Assembly: GCA_049603835.1 (NCBI GenBank)
Contig: JBMYSZ010000008.1
Span: 61,054 to 125,053, forward strand
Direction: 5' to 3'
DNA length: 64,000 nucleotides
Origin: Mangrovicoccus sp049603835
GTDB taxonomy: Bacteria; Pseudomonadota; Alphaproteobacteria; Rhodobacterales; Rhodobacteraceae
In this document: positions 8,391 to 17,032 of the stretch, piece after piece
Numbering within the stretch: the stretch's first letter is position 1
How the letters are laid out: each line of letters starts with the position of its first letter
Translations under genes and position numbers: made by a program
Notes under the pieces: model-generated
What the model saw: only the letters and a program-made list of their open reading frames with translations
Database searches by the model: none
What the model was told of the DNA's origin: nothing

Positions 8391-9473
8391 CTAAAACAAC
8401 GACAATTGATCCCCAGCCCGTGGCGGCACGCGGAACAGATCGCTGCGCAGCGCGGGCAGCTCGCGTGCCAATCCCAGCCGCGCACAGGCCAGCTCAAAGC
8501 GGCGGCGGATCATGGTGGCAAAAACCCCCTGCCCTTGCATGCGCTTGCCCCAAGCCGGGTCGTAATCCTGCCCGCCTTGCATATCGCGGATCTGCCCCAT
8601 GACGCGGCTCGCGCGCAGCGGGTAATGCTCGGCCAGCCAATCGCGAAACAGCGGCGACACCTCCAGCGGCAAACGCAGGGTGATATAGCTCGCCGCGCGC
8701 GCCCCGGCCGCTTGCCCGGCCTGCAAAATCGCCTCGATCTCGTGATCCGTGAGCCCCGGCACAATCGGCGACACCATCACGCGCACCGGCACCCCCGCCT
8801 CGCTCAACCGTTTGATCACGGCCAAGCGCCGCTCGGGACTGGGAACGCGCGGCTCCATGCGCCGGGCCAAATCCCGGTCGAGACTGGTGACACCTATGCC
8901 CACCTGCACCAGCCCATCCGCAGCCATGGGGGCGAGAATATCCAAATCCCGCTCGATCAGACTGCCTTTGGTGGTAATCGTCACCGGATGGCGGAAATCG
9001 CGCAGCACCTCCAAGACCTGACGCATCAAGCGGCGGTCGCGCTCTATGGGCTGATAGGCATCGGTATTGGTGCCAATCGCCAAAGGCTGCACCTTATAGC
9101 GCCGCTTGCGCAGCTCTTCGACCAGCAGCGCCGGCGCTGTGGGTTTCGCAATCAGCCGGGTTTCGAAATCCAGCCCTGGCGACAGGCCCAGATAAGCATG
9201 GCTTGGCCGCGCATAGCAGTAAATGCAGCCATGTTCGCATCCCCGATACATATTGATCGAGCGGTCGAAGGGGATATCGGGCGAGCTATTGCGCGCGATG
9301 ATGGTTTTGGGCTGCTCTTCGCTCACCTGGGTGCGCAGGGGCGGCAGCTCTTCCTCCATATCCCAGCCATCATGAAACGGCTCGCGCGCGATATCGAACC
9401 GGCCCGGATCATTGCTGTTGGCGCCCCGCCCTTTGCGGCGGCTTTGGTCAATAGGATTGGCGGCGTTACTCAT
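8391..9473 (-). CDS. PA0069-type radical SAM protein with C-terminal clamp-binding motif
   Basis: Radical SAM enzyme of 360 residues in the SplB-like/PA0069 family, of unknown substrate. The iron-sulfur motif CEHGCIYCYARP lies near residue 80. Further family features are AIGTNTDAYQP, ITTKGSLIERDLD and VSPIVPGLTD. The very C-terminus is QLSLF, identical to the consensus motif by which bacterial proteins bind the DnaN sliding clamp. That and the SplB resemblance point to a DNA-associated job, but this is inference. It is convergent with the homocysteine methyltransferase and divergent from the corrinoid protein gene. Confidence 0.85.
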   Translation of the reverse strand: MSNAANPIDQSRRKGRGANSNDPGRFDIAREPFHDGWDMEEELPPLRTQVSEEQPKTIIARNSSPDIPFDRSINMYRGCEHGCIYCYARPSHAYLGLSPGLDFETRLIAKPTAPALLVEELRKRRYKVQPLAIGTNTDAYQPIERDRRLMRQVLEVLRDFRHPVTITTKGSLIERDLDILAPMAADGLVQVGIGVTSLDRDLARRMEPRVPSPERRLAVIKRLSEAGVPVRVMVSPIVPGLTDHEIEAILQAGQAAGARAASYITLRLPLEVSPLFRDWLAEHYPLRASRVMGQIRDMQGGQDYDPAWGKRMQGQGVFATMIRRRFELACARLGLARELPALRSDLFRVPPRAGDQLSLF

Positions 9474-9582
9474 GGCGCGAAGCTAGAACATAATGCGAAC
9501 ATAGCAAAGCGAAATCCGCAACGCTTTCGCTTCGATACATCCACCCCGCAGGTTCGCCCTGCCCATTCAGAGGCATATTCCC

Positions 9583-10287
9583 ATGGCTGAAGAAGACGAC
9601 GAAATCATCCTTTCCGAGCTGAGCGATGACGAGCTCACCGAACAGATGATGGATGACCTTTATGACGGCATGAAGGAAGAAATCGAGGAAGGCGTCAATA
9701 TCCTCCTCGAACGCGGCTGGACGCCCTATGACATCCTGACCAAATCGCTGGTGGCGGGCATGACCATTGTCGGCAATGATTTCCGCGATGGGATTTTGTT
9801 TGTGCCCGAAGTCCTGCTGGCCGCCAATGCCATGAAGGCCGGCATGGCGATTTTGAAGCCGCTTTTGGTGGAAACCGGCGCGCCGCGCATGGGCAAGATG
9901 GTGATCGGCACGGTGAAGGGCGATATCCATGATATCGGCAAGAACTTGGTGGCGATGATGATGGAAGGCGCGGGCTTTGAGGTGGTGGATCTGGGCATCA
10001 ACACCCCGGCCGAAAGCTATATCGAGACGCTACAAAAGGAAGAGGCCGATATCCTAGGCATGTCCGCCCTGCTCACCACCACCATGCCTTATATGAAAAC
10101 GGTGATCGAGCAGCTTGTCGAAAAAGGCCTGCGCGATGATTATATCGTTATGGTTGGCGGTGCTCCGCTGAATGAAGAATTCGGCAAAGCGATCGGCGCG
10201 GATGCGTATTGCGATGATGCCGCTGTGGCGGTGGAGACGGCCAAAGAATTAATCACTCGGCGCCATAATCAGGGCGCAAGCACGTAA
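9583..10287 (+). CDS. Cobalamin-binding methyltransferase protein (split MetH / MtbC-like)
   Basis: Corrinoid protein of 234 residues. A helical cap domain (residues about 15-95, LTEQMMDDLYDGMKEE) is followed by a B12-binding Rossmann domain. That domain has the lower-ligand motif DIHDIGKN (His at about 113), then GFEVVDLGINTP, SALLTTTM and VGGAPLNEEF. It carries the methyl group between a methyl donor and the homocysteine methyltransferase. In this genome it most likely replaces the cobalamin module of MetH. The separate pterin-binding module expected for a split MetH is not in the window. The alternative is a methylamine- or betaine-type methyltransferase system. Confidence 0.9.
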   Translation: MAEEDDEIILSELSDDELTEQMMDDLYDGMKEEIEEGVNILLERGWTPYDILTKSLVAGMTIVGNDFRDGILFVPEVLLAANAMKAGMAILKPLLVETGAPRMGKMVIGTVKGDIHDIGKNLVAMMMEGAGFEVVDLGINTPAESYIETLQKEEADILGMSALLTTTMPYMKTVIEQLVEKGLRDDYIVMVGGAPLNEEFGKAIGADAYCDDAAVAVETAKELITRRHNQGAST

Positions 10288-10326
10288 CCGGGCGCCTCTG
10301 GTCGCCTGCTGACAGGGGGGCCTTTT

Positions 10327-10545
10327 ATGCCGCTGGATAAGTTCGTTTTGCTCTTGGTGGTGGTCTTAGTGGCCGCTGGGGTGACCGTGGCCGGGGCTGT
10401 TTTCATCGCGGCGGCGTTTCAGGTGCCGCTGGTGGGGCTCGCCGCTTTGGTGCCGGTGCTGCTTTTGGCCTATATCGCGCTGCGGGTGATCTCTGACCGC
10501 CTGCGCAACCGCGAAGATGATCATTACGACCGGGTGGAGAAATAG
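10327..10545 (+). CDS. Small two-helix membrane protein
   Basis: Hypothetical protein of 72 residues. Two hydrophobic segments (about 6-30 and 35-58) are followed by a charged, cytosolic-looking tail (RLRNREDDHYDRVEK). A strong AGGGGGG ribosome binding site lies before the ATG. The stop is one base before the YbjQ-type gene, so the two are co-translated. I do not recognise the family. Confidence 0.7.
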   Translation: MPLDKFVLLLVVVLVAAGVTVAGAVFIAAAFQVPLVGLAALVPVLLLAYIALRVISDRLRNREDDHYDRVEK

Positions 10546-10546
10546 C

Positions 10547-10861
10547 ATGCTAGTTGTCACAACCGAAACTGTGGCCGGGCGCGAGATCAGCGAAACTCTG
10601 GGCCTGGTGCGCGGCTCTACCGTGCGGTCAAAACATGTAGGTTCTGATATCGTGGCCGGACTGCGGGCCGTGGTGGGCGGCGAGCTGAAGGAATATGCCC
10701 AGCTTTTGGCCGCCGCACGCGAGCAGGCCATGGACCGGATGATTGCCCATGCCGCCGAAATGGGGGCCGAGGCGGTGGTCGCGGTCCGGTTTGAAACCTC
10801 CACCATCCGCGACGGCGCGAGCGAAGTCATCGCATATGGCACGGCGGTGCGCTTTGTCTGA
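10547..10861 (+). CDS. YbjQ/UPF0145 family protein
   Basis: Protein of 104 residues in the YbjQ (putative heavy-metal-binding) family. Seen: VTTETVAGREISETLGLVRGS at the N-terminus, a central helix with RAVVGGELKEY and the AARE segment, and AEMGAEAVVAVRFETS followed by VIAYGTAV at the end. Relatives form pentamers, and their function is unproven. It starts one base after the small membrane protein, and its stop overlaps the start region of the DUF1638 gene, giving a compact three-gene unit downstream of the corrinoid protein. Confidence 0.88.
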   Translation: MLVVTTETVAGREISETLGLVRGSTVRSKHVGSDIVAGLRAVVGGELKEYAQLLAAAREQAMDRMIAHAAEMGAEAVVAVRFETSTIRDGASEVIAYGTAVRFV

Positions 10862-11444
10862 TGTGACGGAGGCGCGCCCGCTGCATATCCTGGCTTGCGG
10901 GGCGCTGGCGCGGGAAATCCAGGCGAGCTTGGCCCAGCCGGGGATGCCCGAGGCGGAGCTGCACTGCCTACCCGCTAAGCTCCACAACCAGCCGCAGAAG
11001 ATCCCCGCCGCGGTGGAGGCCTATCTTGACGCCCTGCCCGAGGGGCAGCGGGTGTATCTGGCCTATGGCGATTGCGGCACGGGCGGCGCGCTTGCCCGGC
11101 TTTGCGCGGCACGGGGGGTGGAAATGATGGATGTCCCCCATTGCTATGCGCTGTTTGATGCCGCGGGGGAGTTTGGCGCAGGCGATGAGCTGGGCACTTT
11201 TTACCTAACGGATTTTCTGGCTCGACAATTTGACACGCTGATTTGGGTGGGGCTGGGGCTCGACCGGCATCCAGAGCTGCGCGACATGTATTTCGCCCAT
11301 TACACCACGCTGGTCTATCTGGCCCAAAGCGATGATCCGGGGTTAGAGGCAAAGGCGCGGGCTGCCGCCGAAAAACTCGGCCTGCGCTATGAGCAGCGGG
11401 CCACAGGGCTTGGCGCTTTGCCGGGGATGCTGCGCCGCGCCTGA
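10854..11444 (+). CDS. DUF1638 family protein
   Basis: DUF1638 protein of about 196 residues. Seen: LHILACGALAREIQ at the N-terminus, LHCLPAKLHNQPQKIP, VYLAYGDCGTGG and HCYALF with conserved Cys and His residues, suggesting a metal or cofactor site. DUF1638 genes often lie beside corrinoid methyltransferase genes, and here one lies 570 bases after a corrinoid protein gene. The start is uncertain: TTG at 10854, GTG at 10863 and ATG at 10836 are all possible, all overlapping or abutting the YbjQ gene end. Biochemical role unknown. Confidence 0.82.
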   Translation: MSDVTEARPLHILACGALAREIQASLAQPGMPEAELHCLPAKLHNQPQKIPAAVEAYLDALPEGQRVYLAYGDCGTGGALARLCAARGVEMMDVPHCYALFDAAGEFGAGDELGTFYLTDFLARQFDTLIWVGLGLDRHPELRDMYFAHYTTLVYLAQSDDPGLEAKARAAAEKLGLRYEQRATGLGALPGMLRRA

Positions 11445-11529
11445 GGGTTTTCCCATAGTAAGGCCATCCCGGCTTGCTCGGTGGTGCGGGGCGGGTTAAA
11501 TTCCCTTGGGTGAGTTTGAGGGAATTTCC

Positions 11530-12984
11530 ATGACGCAAGAGAGCAGCTGGGTTTGGTATTCGACCCGCGAGAGTATCCAAGCCGAAAAGATCAGCGTCCT
11601 CGCCTGTGTAGAAACCCTTTGCGCCGTCGCCGCCTCCCTCGCTTTGGCGGCTTGGACAGGGTTTTACTGGCAAATCGCCCTAAGCCTGCTGATCGCCCCC
11701 CTGGTGCTGCTGCAATCCGAGGCATCGGTGCGGGAGGCGTATGAGCGGTTTAGGACCTTTTACAGAGGCTATCGCGAGCCTAAAAAATGGGAAGTCTGGC
11801 TTTGGGCTGGGATCAGCTTCGCAATTGCCGGTGTCGCCTGTTTTTTCTTGGCCAAATTTTGGCTTTCGGATGTGACCGTCTGGGCCGCATTTTGGCGAAG
11901 TTTCGGGCTCGCCATTCTTGCCATGAATATCGCCCTAGCGGTAGCGGGAATGGGAGGGGTAGAGGCAGTGGCGGTAGCGGGCGCGGCAGCGATAGCGGGA
12001 GCGGTAGTGGGAGCGGTAGCGGGAGCGGCAGCGGTAGCGGCAGCGGTAGCGGGAGCGGTAGCGGTAGCGGTAGCGGGAGCGGGAGCACTCGTGCTCGTCG
12101 TTTGGCCAGGCTTTTGTTTCGGCTTGTTCTTGCGCTCTCTCTTTGAACGTCTGCGGGCTGTTTTTTTCCATTTTCGGCCAGGCGTAAGGCGGCTGCCGCA
12201 AAACTGGGCCCGGACTGTTTTGATGATGGATAGCTTAAGGGCTCCGCAGCTGGTCGCGAGCCCAGAGGATGAAGACGACGCCTTTTCGCTGTCGAATTTG
12301 TTAGTAGACCAAATCAGTGTCCGCAAGGACACTATTGACCGCGTTGCTTCCTTCCTCGCCTATATCCTCGTCCCCCTCATCTGCCTGCCCTCCCTCCTTT
12401 ATCGCTGGTCGATTAAATCGACTTTTTGGCTTTATGCGCCGGTTCTTTATTTGGCCTATCTGCCCAAGCATCACAGCACGCCAGAGGGGCTTTTGGTTTG
12501 GATGCGGGCCACGCCGCAAACTCTGCTGGAAAAATGGCGGATTTTTCTTGCGCTGATCACAATTGCCACCGCAGCGGGCAGCTATGTGAATTGGCAGCAA
12601 GCGCTGGATCTCTATGCCGGGCTGCGCGCCCATGAGATGACCTTCACCGCGATGAATATCTTTTTCGTGCTCGATTATCAGAAGGTCACTTGGCTGCAGA
12701 TGGTGCAGCTCGCCTCTGCCGCGATCACCATTGGCCTGCTGTTCACGCTCAACCAGCTCCGGATCGAGGAAAAGCATGGGCGGGAACTGGACATGTCCCA
12801 TTGGCAGATGCAGCTGATCTATTACGCCTTCCGCCTGCGCGGCGCGCTTGGGGTTGTGGCGGTGATGTTTGGGCTTTGGTATTTCGCCCAAACCTGGTGC
12901 GTGATCAAATCCGACTGCGCCGCTGGGGTTGGGCCGTTTTTGCTTGACCAAGCGGCGCTGCTCTGGCCCTTCGGCGGCAGCTAG
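11530..12984 (+). CDS. Multi-pass membrane protein with hexanucleotide-repeat-encoded segment
   Basis: Unrecognised protein of 484 residues. Hydrophobic segments lie at about 25-60, 90-145, 185-205, 265-300, 335-355, 375-400 and 440-465, with loops rich in Arg and Glu between them. Residues about 136-187 are almost only Ala, Val and Gly, and are encoded by imperfect tandem hexamers (GGGAGC/GGTAGC). The ATG is preceded by GAGGGAA; an in-frame codon eight triplets upstream is less likely. The stop shares the palindrome CTAG with the stop of convergent sufE. The repeated tract could expand or contract in six-base steps without breaking the frame. Confidence 0.7.
   Translation: MTQESSWVWYSTRESIQAEKISVLACVETLCAVAASLALAAWTGFYWQIALSLLIAPLVLLQSEASVREAYERFRTFYRGYREPKKWEVWLWAGISFAIAGVACFFLAKFWLSDVTVWAAFWRSFGLAILAMNIALAVAGMGGVEAVAVAGAAAIAGAVVGAVAGAAAVAAAVAGAVAVAVAGAGALVLVVWPGFCFGLFLRSLFERLRAVFFHFRPGVRRLPQNWARTVLMMDSLRAPQLVASPEDEDDAFSLSNLLVDQISVRKDTIDRVASFLAYILVPLICLPSLLYRWSIKSTFWLYAPVLYLAYLPKHHSTPEGLLVWMRATPQTLLEKWRIFLALITIATAAGSYVNWQQALDLYAGLRAHEMTFTAMNIFFVLDYQKVTWLQMVQLASAAITIGLLFTLNQLRIEEKHGRELDMSHWQMQLIYYAFRLRGALGVVAVMFGLWYFAQTWCVIKSDCAAGVGPFLLDQAALLWPFGGS
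11966..12095 (+). repeat. Imperfect hexanucleotide tandem repeat (GGTAGC/GGGAGC)
   Basis: About twenty successive six-base units of the form G-G-T-A-G-C, G-G-G-A-G-C and G-G-C-A-G-C, inside a coding region. On the coding frame they give alternating Ala-Val-Ala-Gly. In another plus frame they would give Ser-Gly repeats, which explains spurious open frames here. Confidence 0.9.
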
Positions 12985-13409
12985 GCCGCTACGGTTTCGC
13001 CAGCGATTTTACGGATGCGTTCGACCATCGCCCGCACACCGTTAGAGCGCTGCGCCGAGAGATGTTCATCCAGGCCCAGCCGGGCGAGTTCCGCATGGGC
13101 GTCGACCTTTAGCACATCTTCCACCGTCAGCCCGCTATAAAGCGCATGGAGCACCGCGATCAGCCCGCGCACGATCATCGCATCGCTTTCGCCACGGAAA
13201 TCAAACACCGCCCCCGCGCCCGAGCCCTCAACCAGCGGCCGGATCCAAACCTGGCTAGCGCAGCCATCGACCTTGAGCCCCGGCACTTGGAAAGCCTCTT
13301 CAAGCCCCTCCATCGCCTTGCCCATATCGATCACATGGCGGTAGCGGTCTTCCCAGTCATCCAGGAACTCAAATGTATCGGCGATCTCTTCAAAAGCGGG
13401 GCTGGCCAT
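12981..13409 (-). CDS. sufE: SufE-like sulfur acceptor protein
   Basis: Fe-S cluster assembly protein of 142 residues that accepts persulfide sulfur from a SufS-type cysteine desulfurase. The catalytic cysteine sits in VDGCASQVW near residue 50, within the usual context KAMEGLEEAF then IRPL. Also seen: DAMIVRGLIAVL and SNGVRAMVERIR at the end. The ATG with AGGAGAG before it was chosen over one five codons upstream, which overlaps that site. The gene is convergent with the repeat-containing membrane protein; stops overlap on CTAG. No suf operon is adjacent. Confidence 0.93.
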   Translation of the reverse strand: MASPAFEEIADTFEFLDDWEDRYRHVIDMGKAMEGLEEAFQVPGLKVDGCASQVWIRPLVEGSGAGAVFDFRGESDAMIVRGLIAVLHALYSGLTVEDVLKVDAHAELARLGLDEHLSAQRSNGVRAMVERIRKIAGETVAA

Positions 13410-13509
13410 GCTGTCTCTCCTCATCTTGATCCGCTGCTACTGCGACAGAGGGCGAAGGTCCAGCTATGGGTGCTTTTCATAGGCCACAAGATCGGCTAGG
13501 GGACGCATT

Positions 13510-13968
13510 ATGGGTAAGAAAAGATCATCTTGGGCCGCGATTGCGGCAGGATTGGTCCTGGCGGCGATGCTGTCGGGCTGCGGCTGGTATGAGCGCGCGA
13601 AAGAGCGTCACAACCAAGCCCCCACATTGGAACCCGAAGGCGGCTATGTGCTGCCGGATGAGGATCTGCGCGTTTTGGTGACCCAAATCGACGCGCTAAG
13701 CCTTTCGCCCACCCCGCAAGGGGCGATTCTGACCGTTACCGCCCAGACAGCCACCGCAGGATATTGGGCGCCGGAGCTGATCCGGATACGCGGCCAACAA
13801 CCCGGCGAGCTGCGCTTTGAATTCCGCGTGGCCGAACCGCTAGAGCCGGTTGTGGGCAATGGCGGTAAAACCCTGCGTGGCGGGGTGTTTTTGCCCAATG
13901 CTGTGTTAGAGCGCGCCAAAGTGATCGTGGTCGAAGGCGACCGGAACAGCCGAAGCCTGCGCCGCTAG
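13510..13968 (+). CDS. Hypothetical lipoprotein
   Basis: Protein of 152 residues with a signal peptide ending in lipobox LSGC (Cys at about 24), predicting attachment to the outer or inner membrane. The mature part is soluble, with beta-rich stretches (GAILTVTAQTATAGYWAPEL, ELRFEFRVAEPL) and an Arg-rich C-terminus. I do not recognise the family. It sits alone between sufE (divergent) and rnd (convergent). Confidence 0.75.
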   Translation: MGKKRSSWAAIAAGLVLAAMLSGCGWYERAKERHNQAPTLEPEGGYVLPDEDLRVLVTQIDALSLSPTPQGAILTVTAQTATAGYWAPELIRIRGQQPGELRFEFRVAEPLEPVVGNGGKTLRGGVFLPNAVLERAKVIVVEGDRNSRSLRR

Positions 13969-14020
13969 AGCCCTGGTGGTTTTGGGGGGCTCCGGAGGAT
14001 TCTGGGCGGCTCTGGGGGCT

Positions 14021-15184
14021 TTAAGCTTTCTCCAGCTCCACAATAGTGACTCTGGGCCCTTGGGCGGTCAGAGCGATATGGCCTTCGCAAAGCCGCAAAG
14101 CATCATCGCCGAACACCGCCTTACGCCAGCCCCGCAGAGCCAACCCATCGCGCTGCCCCATAGCGATATCATCCAACTCGGAACTGGTCGCGATGAGTTT
14201 TTGCGCCACGCCTGCCTCTTCGGATTTCGCCTTCAGCAAGACCCGCAAGAGATCGGCCAAAGCTGGGTTGATCTGGGATTTATCGACTTTTTCTTTGCGC
14301 GGAATTTGATCGCCGGGCATGGCCACGCCTTTGGCCACGGCCGCCAATAGCCCATCCGCAATATCGCCGCGACGGGCTTCGCGCAGCAATAGCCGGGACC
14401 GGCCCAGATCCTCATAGGATTTCGGCTTTGTGGAGGCGAGCTCTAGCAGCGCGTCATCCTTGATCACCCGGCTGCGCGGCACATTATTGGTCTGCGCATA
14501 GGCTTCGCGGAATTCGGCCAAAGCCTGCACCACCCCCATGAATTTACCAGATTGCGTGCGGGTTTTGATCCGCTTCCAAGCATCTTCGGGCCGGGTCACA
14601 TAGGTTTCCGGATTGGTCAGGACTTCGATTTCTTCCTCGACCCAAGGATAGCGGCTGGTCCGGCGCAGCTCATTGGCCAAATATTCGTAGATCTGCCGCA
14701 GATGGGTCACATCGGCCAAAGCATAGGTCTGCTGCGCTTGGGTCAGCGGCCTGCGGCTCCAATCGGTGAAGCGCGAAGATTTGTCCAAGCTCGCCTTAGC
14801 GATCCGCTTGACCAGGGTTTCATAGCCCACCTGTTCGCCAAAGCCGCAAACCATCGCCGCGACTTGGGTATCAAACAGAGGCTGCGGGATCACCTGGCCA
14901 TCATGATAAAAGATTTCCAGATCCTGCCGCGCCGCATGAAACACCTTGACCACATCGGGATTGCGGAACAGGTCATATAAAGGCTCTAGCGACAAATCAC
15001 CGGCCAAAGGATCCACCAAAACGGCGTTTTCGTCGCCCTCACCCGGATAGGCCAGCTGAACCAAACAGAGTTTGGAATAATAGGTTCGCTCGCGCAGAAA
15101 TTCCGTATCCACGGTCACATAGGGATGTTGCGCGGCAGCCGCACAAAAGGCAGCCAAGTCTTCGGTTTTGGTCAGTGTGATCAT
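14021..15184 (-). CDS. rnd: Ribonuclease D
   Basis: 3'-5' exoribonuclease of the DEDD superfamily, acting in tRNA and stable RNA maturation. It has 387 residues. Seen: the first exonuclease motif VDTEFLRERTYY (Asp and Glu metal ligands, about 24-35), FHAARQDLEIFY (motif II, near 81), and YALADVTHLRQIY (motif III Tyr/Asp, near 154). Two HRDC-type helical regions follow (ETYVTRPEDAWKRI and REARRGDIADG). The ATG was chosen over an upstream TTG because it gives the standard RNase D N-terminus MITLTKTEDL. Confidence 0.95.
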   Translation of the reverse strand: MITLTKTEDLAAFCAAAAQHPYVTVDTEFLRERTYYSKLCLVQLAYPGEGDENAVLVDPLAGDLSLEPLYDLFRNPDVVKVFHAARQDLEIFYHDGQVIPQPLFDTQVAAMVCGFGEQVGYETLVKRIAKASLDKSSRFTDWSRRPLTQAQQTYALADVTHLRQIYEYLANELRRTSRYPWVEEEIEVLTNPETYVTRPEDAWKRIKTRTQSGKFMGVVQALAEFREAYAQTNNVPRSRVIKDDALLELASTKPKSYEDLGRSRLLLREARRGDIADGLLAAVAKGVAMPGDQIPRKEKVDKSQINPALADLLRVLLKAKSEEAGVAQKLIATSSELDDIAMGQRDGLALRGWRKAVFGDDALRLCEGHIALTAQGPRVTIVELEKA

Positions 15185-15271
15185 AAATGGCCGATCTTGT
15201 TGCTTTTTATGGCCGAAGTTCAATTGGTCCGGTCGCTCATGCGCTAGAATGGGGACCCAAGGGAAGAAGTG

Positions 15272-15868
15272 TCAAGTAATTGTGACCAATTCCCGACGCC
15301 CTTCCGCAAATCGGCGCAAAACAGCTGGGTAAAGCCGATGTTCTAGGGGCAAAACTCGCGCGGCCAGGCCCTCGGGCGTGTCACCGGGTTGGATATCTAG
15401 CACTGCTTGGCCCAGGATCGGTCCGCCATCGAGCTCGGCCGTGACCTCATGCACTGTGCAGCCATGCTGGCTATCCCCGGCTTCAAGCGCGCGTTTATGG
15501 GTGTGCAGTCCACGATATTTCGGCAATAGCGAAGGATGGATATTCAGCATTTTGCCGTCCCAATGACTGGTAAACCCATCGGTGAGCACCCGCATAAACC
15601 CTGCAAAGCACAAAATATCCGGCTTTGCCTGCTCTAAGACCTCGGTCAGCGCGGCCTCAAAAGCGGGGCGATCATCGCCGAAAGGTTTGTGATCGACCAC
15701 GGCAGTCGCAATGCCCCGCGCCTCGGCCTTGGCCAAACCGCCCGCTGTGGGACGGTTTGAGACGACTAAGACAGGCTTGGCCGGGTGATCATCAGCGGAC
15801 ATGCTATCGAGCAGCGCGACCATATTCGACCCACCGCCAGAGATCAAAATCGCGACGCGCTTGGTCAC
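15272..15868 (-). CDS. purN: Phosphoribosylglycinamide formyltransferase PurN
   Basis: Transfers a formyl group from 10-formyl-THF to GAR in purine biosynthesis. It has 198 residues. Seen: RVAILISGGGSNM at the N-terminus, then LCFAGFMRVL and a catalytic region NIHPSLLPKYRG with His and the downstream Asp in VTAELDGGPI. The start is GTG; this GTG overlaps the purM stop in GTGA (four bases). The open frame extends further upstream inside purM but without PurN features. Confidence 0.96.
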   Translation of the reverse strand: MTKRVAILISGGGSNMVALLDSMSADDHPAKPVLVVSNRPTAGGLAKAEARGIATAVVDHKPFGDDRPAFEAALTEVLEQAKPDILCFAGFMRVLTDGFTSHWDGKMLNIHPSLLPKYRGLHTHKRALEAGDSQHGCTVHEVTAELDGGPILGQAVLDIQPGDTPEGLAARVLPLEHRLYPAVLRRFAEGRRELVTIT

Positions 15869-16917
15869 GGACGCTTGCCTTCGAACAAGACACCCTGCCC
15901 CGCAATCACTTGGCCCAGCTGGTAGACGGTTTCGCCCTGCTCGCTCAGACATGCGGCGACTGCTTCGGCTTGGTCCGGACGCACCGACACAACCATGCCG
16001 ATACCACAATTGAAGGTGCGCAGCATTTCCGCTTCGCTCAGCCCGCCTTCTTTCGCCAGCCAGCTAAAGACCGGCATAGCCGGCCAAGCGCCCAGATTGA
16101 TCCGCACGCCCAAACCATCCGGCAAAATACGCGGTACATTTTCAGTCAGGCCGCCACCGGTGATATGCGCCAGGCCAGTAATCCCGCCAAGTTTGATCGC
16201 TTTGAGCAGCTGCGCCACATAGATTCGCGTGGGTGTCAGCAGCGCCGCGCCCAGCGGTTGATCCGCGAAAGGCGCGGGATCGGACCAGCGCATGCCCAAA
16301 AGCTGCACAATCCGGCGCACCAGGGAATAGCCGTTGGAATGCACCCCATCCGAGGCCAGACCCAGCAAAATATCGCCTTCGGCCACATCCCCCGGCAAGC
16401 TTTGGCCGCGCTCCATAGCGCCCACGGCAAAACCCGCCAGATCGAATTCACCATCTTGGTAGAGGCCTGGCATTTCCGCTGTTTCGCCACCAATCAAGGC
16501 ACATCCAGCGGTCTGGCAGCCTTTGGCAACCCCTTCGATTACTTGCGCCGCAGCGGTGGGTTCCAACCGGCCCGTGGCAAAGTAATCTAGGAAAAACAGA
16601 GGCTCCGCCCCTTGGCAGATCAGGTCATTGACGCACATTGCCACCAGGTCAATGCCGACTGTGCTCATCCGCCCGGTTTCAAAGGCGAGCTTTAGCTTGG
16701 TGCCGACCCCATCCGTGGCCGCAACCAGTACCGGATCAGTAAATCCTGCGGCCTTCAGGTCGAACAGGCCTCCGAAGCCGCCAAGCCCAGCCATAACGCC
16801 AGGACGCGAGGTCGCAGCGGCCGCGGGTTTGATCCGCTCCACCAGCTCATTGCCCGCAGCGATATCTACGCCTGCATCGGCATAGGTCAGTCCGTTGGGT
16901 TTGTTTATCATTGCCAT
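15865..16917 (-). CDS. purM: Phosphoribosylformylglycinamidine cyclo-ligase PurM
   Basis: AIR synthetase, which closes the imidazole ring of FGAM using ATP. It has 350 residues. Seen: LTYADAGVDIAAGN at the N-terminus, VAATDGVGTKLKLA (near 67), VAMCVNDLICQGAEPLFFLD, GGETAEMPG and LASDGVHSNGYSL, with ITGGGLTENVPR in the C-terminal domain. The ATG is preceded by AAAGG. First gene of purM-purN. Confidence 0.97.
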   Translation of the reverse strand: MAMINKPNGLTYADAGVDIAAGNELVERIKPAAAATSRPGVMAGLGGFGGLFDLKAAGFTDPVLVAATDGVGTKLKLAFETGRMSTVGIDLVAMCVNDLICQGAEPLFFLDYFATGRLEPTAAAQVIEGVAKGCQTAGCALIGGETAEMPGLYQDGEFDLAGFAVGAMERGQSLPGDVAEGDILLGLASDGVHSNGYSLVRRIVQLLGMRWSDPAPFADQPLGAALLTPTRIYVAQLLKAIKLGGITGLAHITGGGLTENVPRILPDGLGVRINLGAWPAMPVFSWLAKEGGLSEAEMLRTFNCGIGMVVSVRPDQAEAVAACLSEQGETVYQLGQVIAGQGVLFEGKRP

Positions 16918-17032
16918 ATGCCTTTGTCAGAAGACCGGGCGGGTTGGCTAAACCAAAAACGCCGCCAGCGCAACGCAAGGCGTGGCTTTGCCTCTTGACC
17001 AATTTTAGCCGTCTGATAGCCAAAGACCCGGC

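Noticed and set aside
8385..9590. A 401-codon open frame on the plus strand
   Set aside because: It is the antisense of the radical SAM gene, which has clear family motifs. The plus frame has biased His/Arg/Gln content and no motif.
11966..12095. Repeat tract considered as a CRISPR array
   Set aside because: Units are six bases with no spacers and lie inside a coding frame. No cas genes are present.
11787..12146. Frame encoding long Ser-Gly repeats, and an opposite frame of Leu-Pro repeats
   Set aside because: These are readings of the hexamer repeat in wrong frames. The membrane-protein frame spans the whole 1.45 kb with a ribosome binding site.
15625..16590. A 321-codon open frame on the plus strand
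   Set aside because: Antisense to purM and purN, both unmistakable.
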